The position numbers and the translations under genes were made by a program. The notes under the pieces were generated by a model that did not search any database, was not told where the DNA came from, and was given only the letters and a program-made list of their open reading frames with translations. 64,000 nt of DNA from Nostoc flagelliforme FACHB-838 (GTDB taxonomy: Bacteria; Cyanobacteriota; Cyanobacteriia; Cyanobacteriales; Nostocaceae). Below are positions 36,180-45,310 of the stretch, piece after piece; the stretch's first letter is position 1; the number at the start of each line of letters is the position of its first letter. The stretch spans positions 62,001 through 126,000 of the forward strand of contig NZ_JACJSI010000006.1 of NCBI RefSeq assembly GCF_014698065.1, given 5' to 3'.

Positions 36180-37430
36180 ATGAAAAAACCGTTACTACCT
36201 GCTTTAAGGTCAAAGAACTTTCAGCTGTTTTTTGCCGGACAAGGTATTTCCTTAATTGGAACGTGGATGACGCAACTTGCCACGATTTGGCTAGTTTATG
36301 ACTTGACAAACTCCCCATTAATGTTAGGAGTTGTGGGATTTTCGAGTCAAATTCCTAGCTTTTTTTTAGCTCCTTTTGGCGGAGTATTTGTAGATCGCTT
36401 TTCTCGATATCGTACCTTAATTAGTACGCAAGTATTGGCGATGATTCAATCGTTAACATTAGCAGCGCTGGCGTTAACTGGTGTGATTGAGGTATGGCAC
36501 ATCATCGCCTTGAGTTTGTTCCAAGGATTTATTAACGCCTTAGATGCGCCAGCCCGCCAAGCTTTTGTGCCAGAATTGGTTGAGCGTAGAGAAGATTTAG
36601 CCAATGCGATCGCTATTAATTCAACGATGTTCAACGGTGCGCGATTAATTGGCCCTGCGATCGGGGGTTTATTAATTGCCAGGGTTGGAACTGCTTATTG
36701 TTTTCTAATTGATGGTTTGAGCTACATTGCTGTAATTGCTGCATTATTGGCAATGAAAGTTAAACCTTGGAAAAATCTCGTGCCTGACGGTAATCCCTTA
36801 CAAAAAGTCAAAGAGGGATTTGTATACGCCTTTAGTTTCCCGCCCATTCGATCCGTCTTATTGCTATCAGCTTTAGTCAGCCTCATGGGACTGCAAAACA
36901 CTATTTTAGTACCAGTTATTGCAGAACAAGTTCTCAAAGGTGGTGCAGAGACATTGGGCTTTTTGATGGCGGCATCTGGAGTGGGAGCTTTGACTGGTGG
37001 TATTTATCTAGCTACACGCCAAACAATCTTAGGAATTGGGAATTTGATTGCCTTAGCTCCAGCAATTTTAGGAATGGGTTTAATTGCTTTTTCTTTATCT
37101 CGATTTTTACCACTCTCTTTATTTACAATGTTATTTGTTGGCTTAGGTACAATTCTCCAAATTGCTGCTAGCAACACATTTTTACAAACAATTGTTGAGG
37201 ATGACAAACGTGGGCGATTGATGAGCTTATACACTATGTCATTTTTGGGGATGATTCCCGTGGGCAATTTATTAGGAGGTTTCTTAGCAAGTCATATTGG
37301 CGCTACCAACACTTTAATTATTGATGGGATAGTTTGTATTTTAGGGTCGATTATTTTTAGCAGGCAGTTGCCTGCTTTAAGGCGAATAATGCGTCCAATT
37401 TATGAGCAAAAAGGGATTATCACGACTTAG
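36180..37430 (+). CDS. Major facilitator superfamily exporter (EntS-like, 12 helices)
   Basis: 416 residues, about 12 hydrophobic helices. The N-terminus FRSKNFQLFFAGQ-type start (here LRSKNFQLFFAGQGISLIG), MTQLATIWLVYDLTNSPLML, and the loop DAPARQAFVPELVERREDLA are typical of the MFS group that includes the enterobactin exporter EntS. It is the only intact gene inside the decayed efflux operon. The substrate is unknown. The frame starts at ATG 36180 without a strong ribosome binding site. Confidence 0.88.
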   Translation: MKKPLLPALRSKNFQLFFAGQGISLIGTWMTQLATIWLVYDLTNSPLMLGVVGFSSQIPSFFLAPFGGVFVDRFSRYRTLISTQVLAMIQSLTLAALALTGVIEVWHIIALSLFQGFINALDAPARQAFVPELVERREDLANAIAINSTMFNGARLIGPAIGGLLIARVGTAYCFLIDGLSYIAVIAALLAMKVKPWKNLVPDGNPLQKVKEGFVYAFSFPPIRSVLLLSALVSLMGLQNTILVPVIAEQVLKGGAETLGFLMAASGVGALTGGIYLATRQTILGIGNLIALAPAILGMGLIAFSLSRFLPLSLFTMLFVGLGTILQIAASNTFLQTIVEDDKRGRLMSLYTMSFLGMIPVGNLLGGFLASHIGATNTLIIDGIVCILGSIIFSRQLPALRRIMRPIYEQKGIITT

Positions 37431-37532
37431 GAAGTTTAAGTTAGAATGATATTTCAATTTCGCCATGTAGAGAGAAAGATAAAATTTAATAACAGATTTT
37501 TTGCTACTTAAGTTTGAAACAGGAAAAACACT

Positions 37533-37650
37533 ATGGCTAATACAGGTGTAATTGGTCAGTAAGCACCACCTGAACGTGTTCCACTAAGAACTTGGATTAG
37601 TGTATTAGCTAGTATGCTTGGTGCATTATATGAACTATGGAATGACTAGT
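37533..37650 (+). pseudogene. 5' remnant of an EmrB-like (DHA2) MFS transporter gene
   Basis: AGGA at 37521-37524 precedes ATG at 37533. The product reads MANTGVIGQ, then TAA (37560-37562), then in frame APPERVPLRTWISVLASMLG, which is the start of the first membrane helix of an EmrB-type exporter. It ends at the mobile element at 37652. Confidence 0.75.
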
Positions 37651-37651
37651 G

Positions 37652-37780
37652 ATATCATGTTCGACTTAATACTTATGTCATTGCGAGCGTAGCGCGGCAA
37701 TCCCAAACCTTTGCGATTGCTTCATTCCACTTCGTTGCATTCGCAATGACATATTATAAGTGATTTGCCGAACATGATAT
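37652..37780. mobile_element. 129-bp MITE-like element with terminal inverted repeats
   Basis: The ends ATATCATGTTCG (37652-37663) and CGAACATGATAT (37769-37780) are perfect 12-bp inverted repeats. Similarity continues inward through CTTATGTCATTGCGA on the left and its counterpart TCGCAATGACATATTATAAG on the right, for arms of about 40 bases. No protein is encoded. It separates the N- and C-terminal remnants of the emrB-like gene. Confidence 0.8.
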
Positions 37781-38190
37781 GAAACTGGATTAGATCAGTT
37801 ACGTTGGTCGCAATTTGTGCAATGGGCCAACCTCTAATTATGGCACCACTAATTTCTATCGCCACTGGTGGATTAAGTTCCAAAGAAGCAGGTTCGGCAA
37901 GTGGTTTATTTAATATGATGCGGAATATGGGCGGTTCTATAGGGATTGCATCTTTAACAACATTGTTAACTAATAGAGAGCAATTTCACTCTAATAGATT
38001 GGGTGATGCAGTATATTTATATAATCTAGAAACTCAACAGCAAATTGACAAAATGACGCAGTATTTTGTCAGTCGAGGAGCAGATTTAAGTACAGCACAA
38101 AATCAAGCGATGTCTACGACGGGCTACGCCTACGCAGAAATATATGAAGATGTAATATTGATAGATGATTATGCGACAAATGCCGCATAA
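37781..38190 (+). pseudogene. 3' remnant of the EmrB-like transporter gene
   Basis: One frame gives GLDQLRWSQFVQ and, after a single-base frameshift near 37825, another gives AMGQPLIMAPLISIATGGLS and SGLFNMMRNMGGSIGIASLT, late helices of DHA2 exporters. Then NLETQQQIDKMTQYFVSRGA follows as in the family. From 38107 the C-terminus is replaced by a dispersed repeat (MSTTGYAYAE) and unrelated sequence, so the last helix is missing. Confidence 0.8.
38107..38135 (+). repeat. Dispersed repeat in the emrB-like remnant
   Basis: GCGATGTCTACGACGGGCTA followed by CGCCTACGC, closely related to the repeat in the tail of psbA copy 2 (18762-18792). Confidence 0.65.
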
Positions 38191-38200
38191 TCATCTATCA
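38159..38200. terminator. 17-bp perfect stem-loop at the end of the efflux remnant
   Basis: TGATAGATGATTATGCG and CGCATAATCATCTATCA pair perfectly around an 8-base loop; the frame's TAA lies inside the right arm. No T run follows. Confidence 0.5.
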
Positions 38201-38279
38201 GATCACACTCCTGGCAAAGCATCCTTAAAGCTAATTTTCAGCAACTCTTTTTAACTTTACCCACTGAATAATATGATCT

Positions 38280-38960
38280 TTATGAAACACCAGGATCGTC
38301 AGCAGTTTTAATTTCTCGCAAAATTCGTTCTACTTGGTTAACTTTTTCACCTCTATTCTGTTCTTTGAAAATATTTAAAGCCTTTTCTAAAGAAGATAGC
38401 GCCTCATCTTTTTTATTTGTTTGCCACATTGCCAGTGCAAAATTAGTCAGTGCCTCGCCATAATTAGAATTAATTTCCAGAGCTTTTTTATATTCACTAA
38501 TGGCTTCTTCCCAGCGACTTTGGCTTGCGTAAACCATACCCATCGCATTGTGAGCGAGAGCATATTTTGGCTGGAAGCGAATGGCTTCTTGATAAGAGCT
38601 AATTGCCTCTTCTGGTTTCTTTTGCCGAAAAAGCACATTTCCTAGTTGAAAGTGTCCAAAGGCATCTTCTGGGAATTGTTTAATTAATTCGCGTAAATTT
38701 TCCTCTGCACCTGTCAAGTCTCCCTGATTAAATAAAGCATTGGCTTGTTGCAGCATCTGCGATCGCTGTGATGGCCCTGTGTCTGAAAACTGTGCTAGTT
38801 TTTGTGGTTGTCTCTCAACCGACTGTCCAGGGGAATGCAAAGAAACTTGTCTAGGAACCGCTAACGCTAATGGTGATAAACCAGTTACGGTGATGATACT
38901 CAGCATCATGCCACTAAAAGATTGAACAAATGCCGATTTGGGTTTGCGCTTCACCTTCAT
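38280..38960 (-). CDS. Tetratricopeptide-repeat protein, exported
   Basis: 226 residues. An N-terminal hydrophobic segment (SFSGMMLSIITVTGLSPLAL) looks like a signal peptide. At least four TPR units follow from about residue 68: LQQANALFNQGDLTGAEENL, GHFQLGNVLFRQKKPEEAIS, AHNAMGMVYASQSRWEEAIS and ALTNFALAMWQTNKKDEALS. A charged C-terminal helix ends the protein. TPR proteins are scaffolds; the partner is unknown. Monocistronic. Confidence 0.8.
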   Translation of the reverse strand: MKVKRKPKSAFVQSFSGMMLSIITVTGLSPLALAVPRQVSLHSPGQSVERQPQKLAQFSDTGPSQRSQMLQQANALFNQGDLTGAEENLRELIKQFPEDAFGHFQLGNVLFRQKKPEEAISSYQEAIRFQPKYALAHNAMGMVYASQSRWEEAISEYKKALEINSNYGEALTNFALAMWQTNKKDEALSSLEKALNIFKEQNRGEKVNQVERILREIKTADDPGVS

Positions 38961-39044
38961 CGCCCTGAATCCCTCAATAATGTTCTAATCTTTATGATAA
39001 ATTGAGGTGCGTTAGCGCGTAATGCATCACAAGAGAGACGATAA

Positions 39045-39064
39045 GGGCGCATATATGTGCGCCC
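39045..39064. repeat. GGGCGCATATATGTGCGCCC palindrome
   Basis: A near-perfect 20-base palindrome between the TPR gene and acs. A related GTGCGCCCC motif lies at 30208-30233. It lies downstream of the acs stop and could help termination. Confidence 0.5.
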
Positions 39065-39087
39065 CTATTAAGCTCATTGGGATTTAT

Positions 39088-41061
39088 TTACACACCTTCC
39101 CGTAACTTATCCAATACACCCCGATCTTCTAATGTTGAAGTATCCCCAGATACCTCTTGCCCAGCAGCTAGATTCCGCAGCAAGCGCCGCATAATCTTAC
39201 CCGATCGCGTTTTGGGCAAAGCGTCTGTAAAACGAATTTCTCCCGGACGAGCGATCGCACCAATTTCTTTGACAACGTGCAGTTTGAGTTCTTTACTCAG
39301 TTCCTCACTTGCCTGATAAGTGCCTTCTAAAGTCACAAAAGCAACTACTTCTTCACCCTTAAGTTCATCTGGCTTACCCACTACCGCCGCTTCTGCAACT
39401 GCTGGGTGCGAAACTAAAGCTGATTCTACTTCCATTGTACCGAGTCGGTGTCCTGATACATTCAGTACGTCATCCACACGACCCATTACCCAGAAGTAGC
39501 CGTCTGCATCTTGTCTTGCGCCATCGCCAGCAAAATAAGTATAGTTACCATCCTTGGGTGGAATGTGTTCCCAGTAGGTGCGGCGGAAGCGTTCTGGATC
39601 GCCGTAGACTGTCCGCATCATTCCTGGCCAAGGATGACGCACTGCTAGATAACCGCCTTCGTTATTGGGTACGGTGTTTCCTTCCAAATCCACGACATCT
39701 GCAATAATGCCTGGGAAGGGAAGAGTTGCGGAACCTGGTTTAGTGGGAATCGCCCCTGGTAGTGGTGTAATCATGATACCGCCGGTTTCTGTTTGCCACC
39801 AAGTATCAACAATTGGACAGCGATCGCCACCAATTACTTTGTGATACCACATCCAAGCTTCGGGGTTAATTGGTTCACCGACGCTTCCCAACAAACGCAA
39901 CGAAGACAGGTTTCGCGCATTGGGATGTTGTTCGCCCATCTTAATAAATGCCCGAATTGCTGTAGGTGCAGTATAAAAAATATTAACACCGTATTTTTCA
40001 ATTACATCCCAAAAACAACCAGGATTAGAAGCACGGGGTGCACCTTCATACATCACAGTTGTTGCACCGTTAGAAAGTGGGCCGTAGACAATGTAGCTGT
40101 GTCCAGTAATCCAACCTACATCGGCGGTACACCAATATACATCTGTGTCTTGGAGGTCGAATATCCACTTAGTGGTTATGTGGGTATACAAATTATAACC
40201 AGCAGTTGTATGCACAACGCCCTTCGGTTTGCCGGTGCTGCCAGAAGTGTAGAGGACAAACAGCATGTCTTCGCTGTCCATTGGTTCGGCGGGACAATCT
40301 GCTGATGCACCTTTTTGCAAATCATGCCACCAATGATCGCGTCCGCCCAACTGCATATAAGTTTCTTGTCCGGTGCGCTTGACAACGAGGACATTTTCAA
40401 CACTGGGAACAGCACCATCAGCTAAGGCTTTGTCTACCTGTTCTTTGAGAGGAACGATCGCATCTTTGCGCCAACCACCATCAGCCGTGATTACCAGTTT
40501 AGCTGTAGCATCAATTAAGCGATCGCGTAAAGCTTCGGCACTAAAACCACCAAATACTACGCCGTGGGGTGCGCCAATTCTGGCACAGGCTAACATAGCG
40601 ATCGCAGCTTCGGGAATCATTGGCATATATATACCAACGCGATCGCCTTTTTTTACGCCTAGTTGCTTCAATACATTGGCGAACTGGCAAACTTCCCGGT
40701 GCAGTTGGGCGTAAGTTAGGGTACGCGAATCACCTGGTTCTCCTTCCCAAATCAATGCTGCCTTATTTTTGCGCCAAGTGGTGAGATGTCTGTCAAGGCA
40801 GTTGTAAGAAATATTCATCTTACCACCAACAAACCACTTAGCAAAAGGTGGTTGCCAATCTAATACTGTATCCCATTTTTGGAACCATTCTAATTCTGTT
40901 CCAGCCAAATCTGCCCAAAATTGCTGCGGATCGGCTTTGGCTTTGTCGTAAAGATGCTGATAGTCTTCTAAGCTTTTGATATGGGCATTCTGCGAGAATT
41001 CCGAGGCAGGATGAAATAGGCGATTCTCTTGTAGGATTGATTCTATAGTTGGTTGAGACAT
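39088..41061 (-). CDS. acs: Acetyl-CoA synthetase (AMP-forming)
   Basis: 657 residues, the family length. It makes acetyl-CoA from acetate, ATP and CoA through acetyl-AMP. The P-loop motif [19 protein letters not shown], the aromatic motif [11 protein letters not shown], the hinge [20 protein letters not shown] and the C-terminal [14 protein letters not shown] are present. The last contains the lysine that in this family is regulated by acetylation. The N-terminus carries the Acs-type linker ([18 protein letters not shown]). Monocistronic. Confidence 0.96.
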   Translation of the reverse strand: MSQPTIESILQENRLFHPASEFSQNAHIKSLEDYQHLYDKAKADPQQFWADLAGTELEWFQKWDTVLDWQPPFAKWFVGGKMNISYNCLDRHLTTWRKNKAALIWEGEPGDSRTLTYAQLHREVCQFANVLKQLGVKKGDRVGIYMPMIPEAAIAMLACARIGAPHGVVFGGFSAEALRDRLIDATAKLVITADGGWRKDAIVPLKEQVDKALADGAVPSVENVLVVKRTGQETYMQLGGRDHWWHDLQKGASADCPAEPMDSEDMLFVLYTSGSTGKPKGVVHTTAGYNLYTHITTKWIFDLQDTDVYWCTADVGWITGHSYIVYGPLSNGATTVMYEGAPRASNPGCFWDVIEKYGVNIFYTAPTAIRAFIKMGEQHPNARNLSSLRLLGSVGEPINPEAWMWYHKVIGGDRCPIVDTWWQTETGGIMITPLPGAIPTKPGSATLPFPGIIADVVDLEGNTVPNNEGGYLAVRHPWPGMMRTVYGDPERFRRTYWEHIPPKDGNYTYFAGDGARQDADGYFWVMGRVDDVLNVSGHRLGTMEVESALVSHPAVAEAAVVGKPDELKGEEVVAFVTLEGTYQASEELSKELKLHVVKEIGAIARPGEIRFTDALPKTRSGKIMRRLLRNLAAGQEVSGDTSTLEDRGVLDKLREGV

Positions 41062-41293
41062 GGTTAGTTATGAGTGCGATCGCTATTGTGATTAAAAACT
41101 ATTCTTAGCCTAGTTGTGCTAGACAGTGTTTGGATTTTCGTTAAGCTAGGTAGGAATTGCCGAGTTATTTAGTTTACATTGATTTTCATCTAGCAAAAGC
41201 AAGCGATCAAGAAATGTAAAGAGGTTACATTGCAACCTATCTACCGCCAATGTTGCAAAATATAAGTAGTCTTGACAAACAAAGCCTGAAACT

Positions 41294-41938
41294 ATGCCCC
41301 TCACTGTCGAAGCTAGCAGTTTATCTCTCAACGATGTTCATCGCTTTCTCAAATTAGAAGAACTTTCCAATGGTTCATTCACAGACTTCTTAGCTCTAGA
41401 ACTACTCTCTGAGTTTGAACAGCAGGATTTATTGCGAATCAGAAATGACTTCCGTCGCTATTTAAGCGCAGGTAAAATTTCTGAAGGTTTGGTTAAATTT
41501 ATAACAATCGCACCCTTAATGCGGCTAGCTGGGTTTTACGATGTGCCGATTCGGTTGACAATGGAAGATAGCATTGCGATCGCAGTTGAAGATGAAGATA
41601 GAAGAATTACTGGACGGATGGATATTTTAGCAATCAACAGTCCTCAAAGTAATCTTGCGCCACCATTTTGGGTTCTAGTGATTGAAACAAAAAATAGTTC
41701 GGTCAATGTGATTGAGGGTTTACCTCAATTACTCACTCATGCTTTTAAAAGTTTAGATCAACAACCATCAGTTTGGGGTTTGGTAACTAATGGACAGCTT
41801 TATCAATTTGTTTATTTAAGACATGACAATGAGTCAGCTTATCAGTTAATGCCATTATTAAATTTGAGTGAATCTCCAGATGCAATTGAGTTATTACAAG
41901 TTTTCAAAGCCATCTGCAAGTTACCGAATTTTCAGTAA
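41294..41938 (+). CDS. PD-(D/E)XK-like protein related to type I restriction R subunits
   Basis: 214 residues. The stretch EDRRITGRMDILAIN, then PPFWVLVIETKNSSVNVIEG gives D..ExK spaced as in a restriction-endonuclease fold, and QLLTHAFKSLDQQPSVWGLV with TNGQLYQFVYL resembles the N-terminal nuclease part of HsdR-like proteins. There is no helicase domain and no methylase nearby, so it is a stand-alone nuclease-like protein, common in cyanobacteria and of unknown role. Confidence 0.65.
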   Translation: MPLTVEASSLSLNDVHRFLKLEELSNGSFTDFLALELLSEFEQQDLLRIRNDFRRYLSAGKISEGLVKFITIAPLMRLAGFYDVPIRLTMEDSIAIAVEDEDRRITGRMDILAINSPQSNLAPPFWVLVIETKNSSVNVIEGLPQLLTHAFKSLDQQPSVWGLVTNGQLYQFVYLRHDNESAYQLMPLLNLSESPDAIELLQVFKAICKLPNFQ

Positions 41939-41968
41939 AATGAACGTATAATTGCGGGGCGATCGCTG

Positions 41969-42697
41969 ATGTCTGAACCTGCTACTCTAGAAATCATTTC
42001 TGATGGTATTTCAGAAGACGAAGTTATTTTTCCTCCTGGTGATATACTGAGTGACGAACCACCCTTGGAAAGTGACCTACACCGCGACCAAATTGATTTG
42101 CTGATTCGCATCCGTAAATTGTGGTAGCGAGAGAAGCAAGATTTTTATGCTTCTGGTAATTTGACGATTTACTACAGTCCTAACCAGAAAAAATCAGAAC
42201 ATTTCCGTGGCCCAGACTTTTTTGTAGTTTTGGGAACCGAGAAAAAAGACCGTAAGAGTTGGGTAGTTTGGCAAGAAGACGGCAAATATCCTAACCTGAT
42301 TGTGGAAATTTTGTCAAGTTCAACAGTAGAAGTTGATAAAGGTTTAAAAAAACAAGTTTATCAGGATACCTTCCGTACACCAGATTATTTTTGGTTTGAT
42401 CCTGTAACAATGGAACTTCAAGGGTTTCATCTAGTTAATGGTAAGTATCAAAAAATTCAATTAACCACTGATGGACGTTTGTGGAGCCAGCAGTTAGAAC
42501 TTTATTTGGGAGTTTATGAAGGTAAATTAAGATTCTTCACTACTGAAAATCAATTGATACTATCATCAGAAGAATTGGCTGAACAAGAACGTTTACGTGC
42601 CGAGCAGGCAGAAGAACGTGCCGAACGAGCAGAGCAAGAAATTGCTCGACTGCGGGAGGTTTTACGTACACAGGGCATCGACCTAGAGAATATTTAA
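41969..42697 (+). pseudogene. Uma2-family gene with an in-frame amber codon
   Basis: The frame starts MSEPATLEIISDGISEDEVI, reaches LIRIRKLW and hits TAG at 42125-42127 (codon 53). It continues without another stop as REKQDFYASGNLTIYYSPNQ to 42697. The remainder carries the Uma2 core (RGPDFFVVLGTEKKDRKSWV, PNLIVEILSSSTVEVDKG, PDYFWFDP) and a coiled-coil tail (EQERLRAEQAEERAERAEQE). A Trp is usual at the amber site in relatives as I remember them. One base change restores the gene. Confidence 0.85.
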
Positions 42698-42789
42698 TGA
42701 CATCAGGAAATTAACAAAAGACATTTTCAAGTTAAAATCTAGTTAAAAGTGTGTAAAAAAAGCGTAATCTTCTGAAAGTAGGGCATCGT

Positions 42790-43479
42790 TTGCAAGCAAC
42801 AGAAATTAAGGATAAGCTAAAGTCCCTTATCGAGCAAGCCTCCTCGATAGATCATAATTTAGCGAGAAGATTAGATGAGATCAATCGTTGGGTTAAGAAT
42901 ATCAAGCCAGGTTCCCTGACTGCAAAACCTTTTGTCACTGCCTTTCTGCTAGAGGTAATTACGGATTCTACAATTTGGCTGATAATCAAATCCTTACCTT
43001 CAGAAGAAGAACGAAAAGCAAAGTTCGAGCTTATGACACCGATTGAGAGATATTGGTATGGTTATCTATTTCCCAGATGGTTTAATGCAAGTGACTCCAA
43101 GTTTTATATTTGGAAGCAAAAATTAATGTCAGGCGAATTTAATCAGGTGGATAATGATATCATTAGATCAATAGCCCAAGATATTGTTCAGCGAGAAGGT
43201 AGTTTTTGGCAGCGTTATATAGCCGACCTTTCAATGGCAACAGATTTAATTGTTAGTCGTAACAATCAACCACTGTGCATTCAAATTACTAGTGTTTCTG
43301 AAGAACTGAATCATCAAAAGTACGAAGCTTGGCAAAATACACTGCGATCGTGGGAAATCGAGAGAGGATTGTTCTTAAGTTACAATCCCAAAGATGCTAA
43401 TTTTGTCAACCAGTTAGTCAACGTGGCCCTGTATAACAGTGATTACCTTTCTGGTGGCAAATATTTAAAATTTTCGTGA
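42790..43479 (+). CDS. Hypothetical protein, 229 residues
   Basis: A mostly helical protein with a possible alpha/beta C-terminal domain: FWQRYIADLSMATDLIVSRN, QPLCIQITSVSEELNHQKYE, then RGLFLSYNPKDANFVNQLVN. The strand-turn-strand DLIV...LCIQITS resembles a nuclease-type core, but the usual lysine is not there. The start is uncertain (TTG at 42790). It opens the accessory stretch that ends in the ZorB-like remnants. Confidence 0.55.
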   Translation: MQATEIKDKLKSLIEQASSIDHNLARRLDEINRWVKNIKPGSLTAKPFVTAFLLEVITDSTIWLIIKSLPSEEERKAKFELMTPIERYWYGYLFPRWFNASDSKFYIWKQKLMSGEFNQVDNDIIRSIAQDIVQREGSFWQRYIADLSMATDLIVSRNNQPLCIQITSVSEELNHQKYEAWQNTLRSWEIERGLFLSYNPKDANFVNQLVNVALYNSDYLSGGKYLKFS

Positions 43480-43546
43480 ATTTTCAGGAATTTCATATTT
43501 CAGATTTGTGTCTAGCCTATATACTTACGTGCTAATTAGAGCTTTT

Positions 43547-43987
43547 ATGGCTAACAAAAGAGAAACCCATTGCAACAATCAAGTAGATACATTTGCTGAA
43601 GCTTTAGCAACAGCGCGACAAATGCAGCAGAACTGGTTAACTTATGGAATTGATTTTGTCAATATTTACGTTGAAGATGTGGAAGGAGACTGGCTAGAAA
43701 CGTGGGGACATGACGAAGTATTAGGTAATTTTCAATTAGATACTATTAAGGAATTTTTGGTAAGTAATGATAGTGTAGCTGTTAGGGTAAGACAGCATTT
43801 AGGAGAGCGATCGCTGTTTGATTTTGCAGTAAACTTAGATGAATCTTGGAGAATTTCCCAAACCAATGACAGGTTATCTGCTGTAAAAAATCTGTTAGCT
43901 GGTGAAGGAAATAGTATTGATACAGATGATATCAGGTTATTGGATTTAGCAAATAGTCTGGTGGTAAAGTTGGCAGAGATTTTGTGA
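43547..43987 (+). CDS. Hypothetical protein, about 146 residues
   Basis: I start at ATG 43547 (MANKRETHCNN), since the upstream GTG at 43508 adds a hydrophobic stretch that does not fit. The protein is acidic and soluble: FAEALATARQMQQNWLTYGI, DFVNIYVEDVEGDWLETWGH, and a C-terminal helix (LLDLANSLVVKLAEIL). No family recognised. It lies 67 bases after the previous gene on the same strand. Confidence 0.55.
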   Translation: MANKRETHCNNQVDTFAEALATARQMQQNWLTYGIDFVNIYVEDVEGDWLETWGHDEVLGNFQLDTIKEFLVSNDSVAVRVRQHLGERSLFDFAVNLDESWRISQTNDRLSAVKNLLAGEGNSIDTDDIRLLDLANSLVVKLAEIL

Positions 43988-44022
43988 AATTTTTAGTTGC
44001 CTAGTGGTAGAGTAAATTTTGA

Positions 44023-44184
44023 AGTTTTATTTTGGTTGCCATTGGGTGGTATGTAGGCGACTTTTTCCAACAAGCAGATACTTCTATGGCTAGGGTTTGC
44101 GGAGGTTTGCTAGAGACAGCAAAAGTTCTAGTTGCTGCACATGATAACCGCCAATTTGGTAATGGTGGAAGCAATCATGGATGA
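44023..44184 (+). pseudogene. 3' remnant of a gene overlapping the MotB/ZorB-like gene
   Basis: An open stretch without a start reads SFILVAIGWYVGDFFQQADT, SMARVCGGLLETAKVLVAAH, DNRQFGNGGSNHG and a TGA that overlaps the next ATG by 8 bases (44177-44184). The position, immediately upstream of and overlapping a MotB-like gene, is where a MotA/ZorA-type partner would end. That identity is inferred from position only. Confidence 0.45.
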
Positions 44185-44467
44185 TTTTATCAGAGGTGAA
44201 ATTGATGCAGAGATTATAGAGGATGATGACTCTAGTATCTATCTGTCTATTGGCGATCTGATGTCTGGTTTACTAATGTTTTTTGCTTTGCTATTTATTA
44301 CTGCACTACTCCAGCTTGCACAAAAGGATGTACCAAAACGGGTAGTAATTGGTAATGTTGTGGGACAGATGAAAAGCAATAATATAAATGTCAAAGTCAA
44401 CCTGGAAACTGGGGATGTCAGTATCCAATCTTTGGCAGATATTTTCCCGCATTTGGCTTGCAAATAA
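44177..44467 (+). pseudogene. N-terminal half of a MotB/ZorB-like (OmpA-type) membrane protein
   Basis: From ATG 44177 the product begins MDDFIRGEIDAEIIEDDDSS, followed by one membrane helix IYLSIGDLMSGLLMFFALLF. The pattern SIxDLMxGLxMFFxLLF is that of the N-terminal anchor of MotB-like proteins, including ZorB of Zorya defence systems. After NNINVKVNLETGDVSIQ the expected OmpA-like peptidoglycan-binding domain is missing and the frame ends in an unrelated LADIFPHLACK. The gene is therefore truncated to about 96 residues. Confidence 0.55.
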
Positions 44468-44603
44468 TGGAATTTTGCCTAATCCAAATACCCAGCCTTC
44501 CAGAAATCCTACAGCAGATCAATTGCAACAGCGAGAACACAAGCCTGAGTCGTGGAAAAGAGAAATTGAACGTTTAGAACAGCAAGCTAAAATCTATGCG
44601 TGA
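44430..44603 (+). pseudogene. 3' fragment of an unidentified gene fused to the ZorB-like remnant
   Basis: In another frame the sequence reads NPNTQPSRNPTADQLQQREH and KPESWKREIERLEQQAKIYA, a charged C-terminal helix that looks coding. No start belongs to it. It appears to be the end of a second gene joined to the ZorB-like remnant by a deletion. Confidence 0.35.
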
Positions 44604-44940
44604 TATTAAAAATAGTAACTAGATAAAACTTGTAACTTTAGGCTTTTTCAAAAAGTAAATAAGCTATTACTCATCTAAATTGGACATAACAAAGAGAGAA
44701 GTCTGAGCCGAGAATTCCCCCATTCAGACTTCTCCTAAAAGAGACGTTACGTGAACGCAGACGATTCTAACAAGTCAATAGACAAGACATCAAGTGATGT
44801 AGAGACGTTATATGTAACGTCTCTACAAAGGTTTTAAATAACGCATCATTAATCCTGTCTTGTCACTCTGGCATAATTCAAACCCTAAAAGCTTTTCGGA
44901 GCTTGACTTTCTGTTTTTTAGCTAGAATTTTTATTTACTA
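44604..44940. repeat. Intergenic region with two hairpins
   Basis: GAGAAGTCTGA (44696-44706) and TCAGACTTCTC (44724-44734) form a perfect 11-bp stem. TGTAGAGACGTTA ... TAACGTCTCTACA at 44799-44826 is a second copy of the palindromic repeat at 32183. No gene is seen. Confidence 0.55.
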
Positions 44941-45210
44941 TTAGAAAATAAAGCCTCGAATTTTGATTAAATCAACTTTCCGGAATCTGGCTTCGATTAT
45001 TGTTTTCCAAAAGTGACAAAACAAGATTAATTTCTGGAAATATCCAATATACAGTTTAAATGCGTCACAGCTTAAGAATCCTATAGTCACCCGGTTAAAG
45101 GCAATTTGTGCTGCTTCACGACGAATTGATCGAGATGATTTCCGACGTTGTTTGTTGTTTTCAGGGCCAAGTTCTTGGCATTCTTGGCGAGAAGGACGCT
45201 CTTTATTCAT
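44941..45210 (-). CDS. Small basic protein, 89 residues
   Basis: I start at MNKERPSRQECQE because AAGGA lies 8 bases before that ATG (minus strand). The N-terminal half is strongly basic and polar (NNKQRRKSSRSIRREAAQIA); the rest is hydrophobic and aromatic (LYIGYFQKLILFCHFWK). No family is recognised. It follows the WD40 gene on the same strand. Confidence 0.45.
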   Translation of the reverse strand: MNKERPSRQECQELGPENNKQRRKSSRSIRREAAQIAFNRVTIGFLSCDAFKLYIGYFQKLILFCHFWKTIIEARFRKVDLIKIRGFIF

Positions 45211-45310
45211 AATAAATTCCTTGTATGAAATTAGTGAAATTGGTATGTGATGGTCACACATATATCTACTGATTACAGTTTGAATATTTCGGAAAAGCTG
45301 GCAGATTTTT

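Noticed and set aside
44696..44734. Hairpin GAGAAGTCTGA as a rho-independent terminator
   Set aside because: There is no T run on the plus strand and only a weak one on the minus strand; kept only as a repeat.
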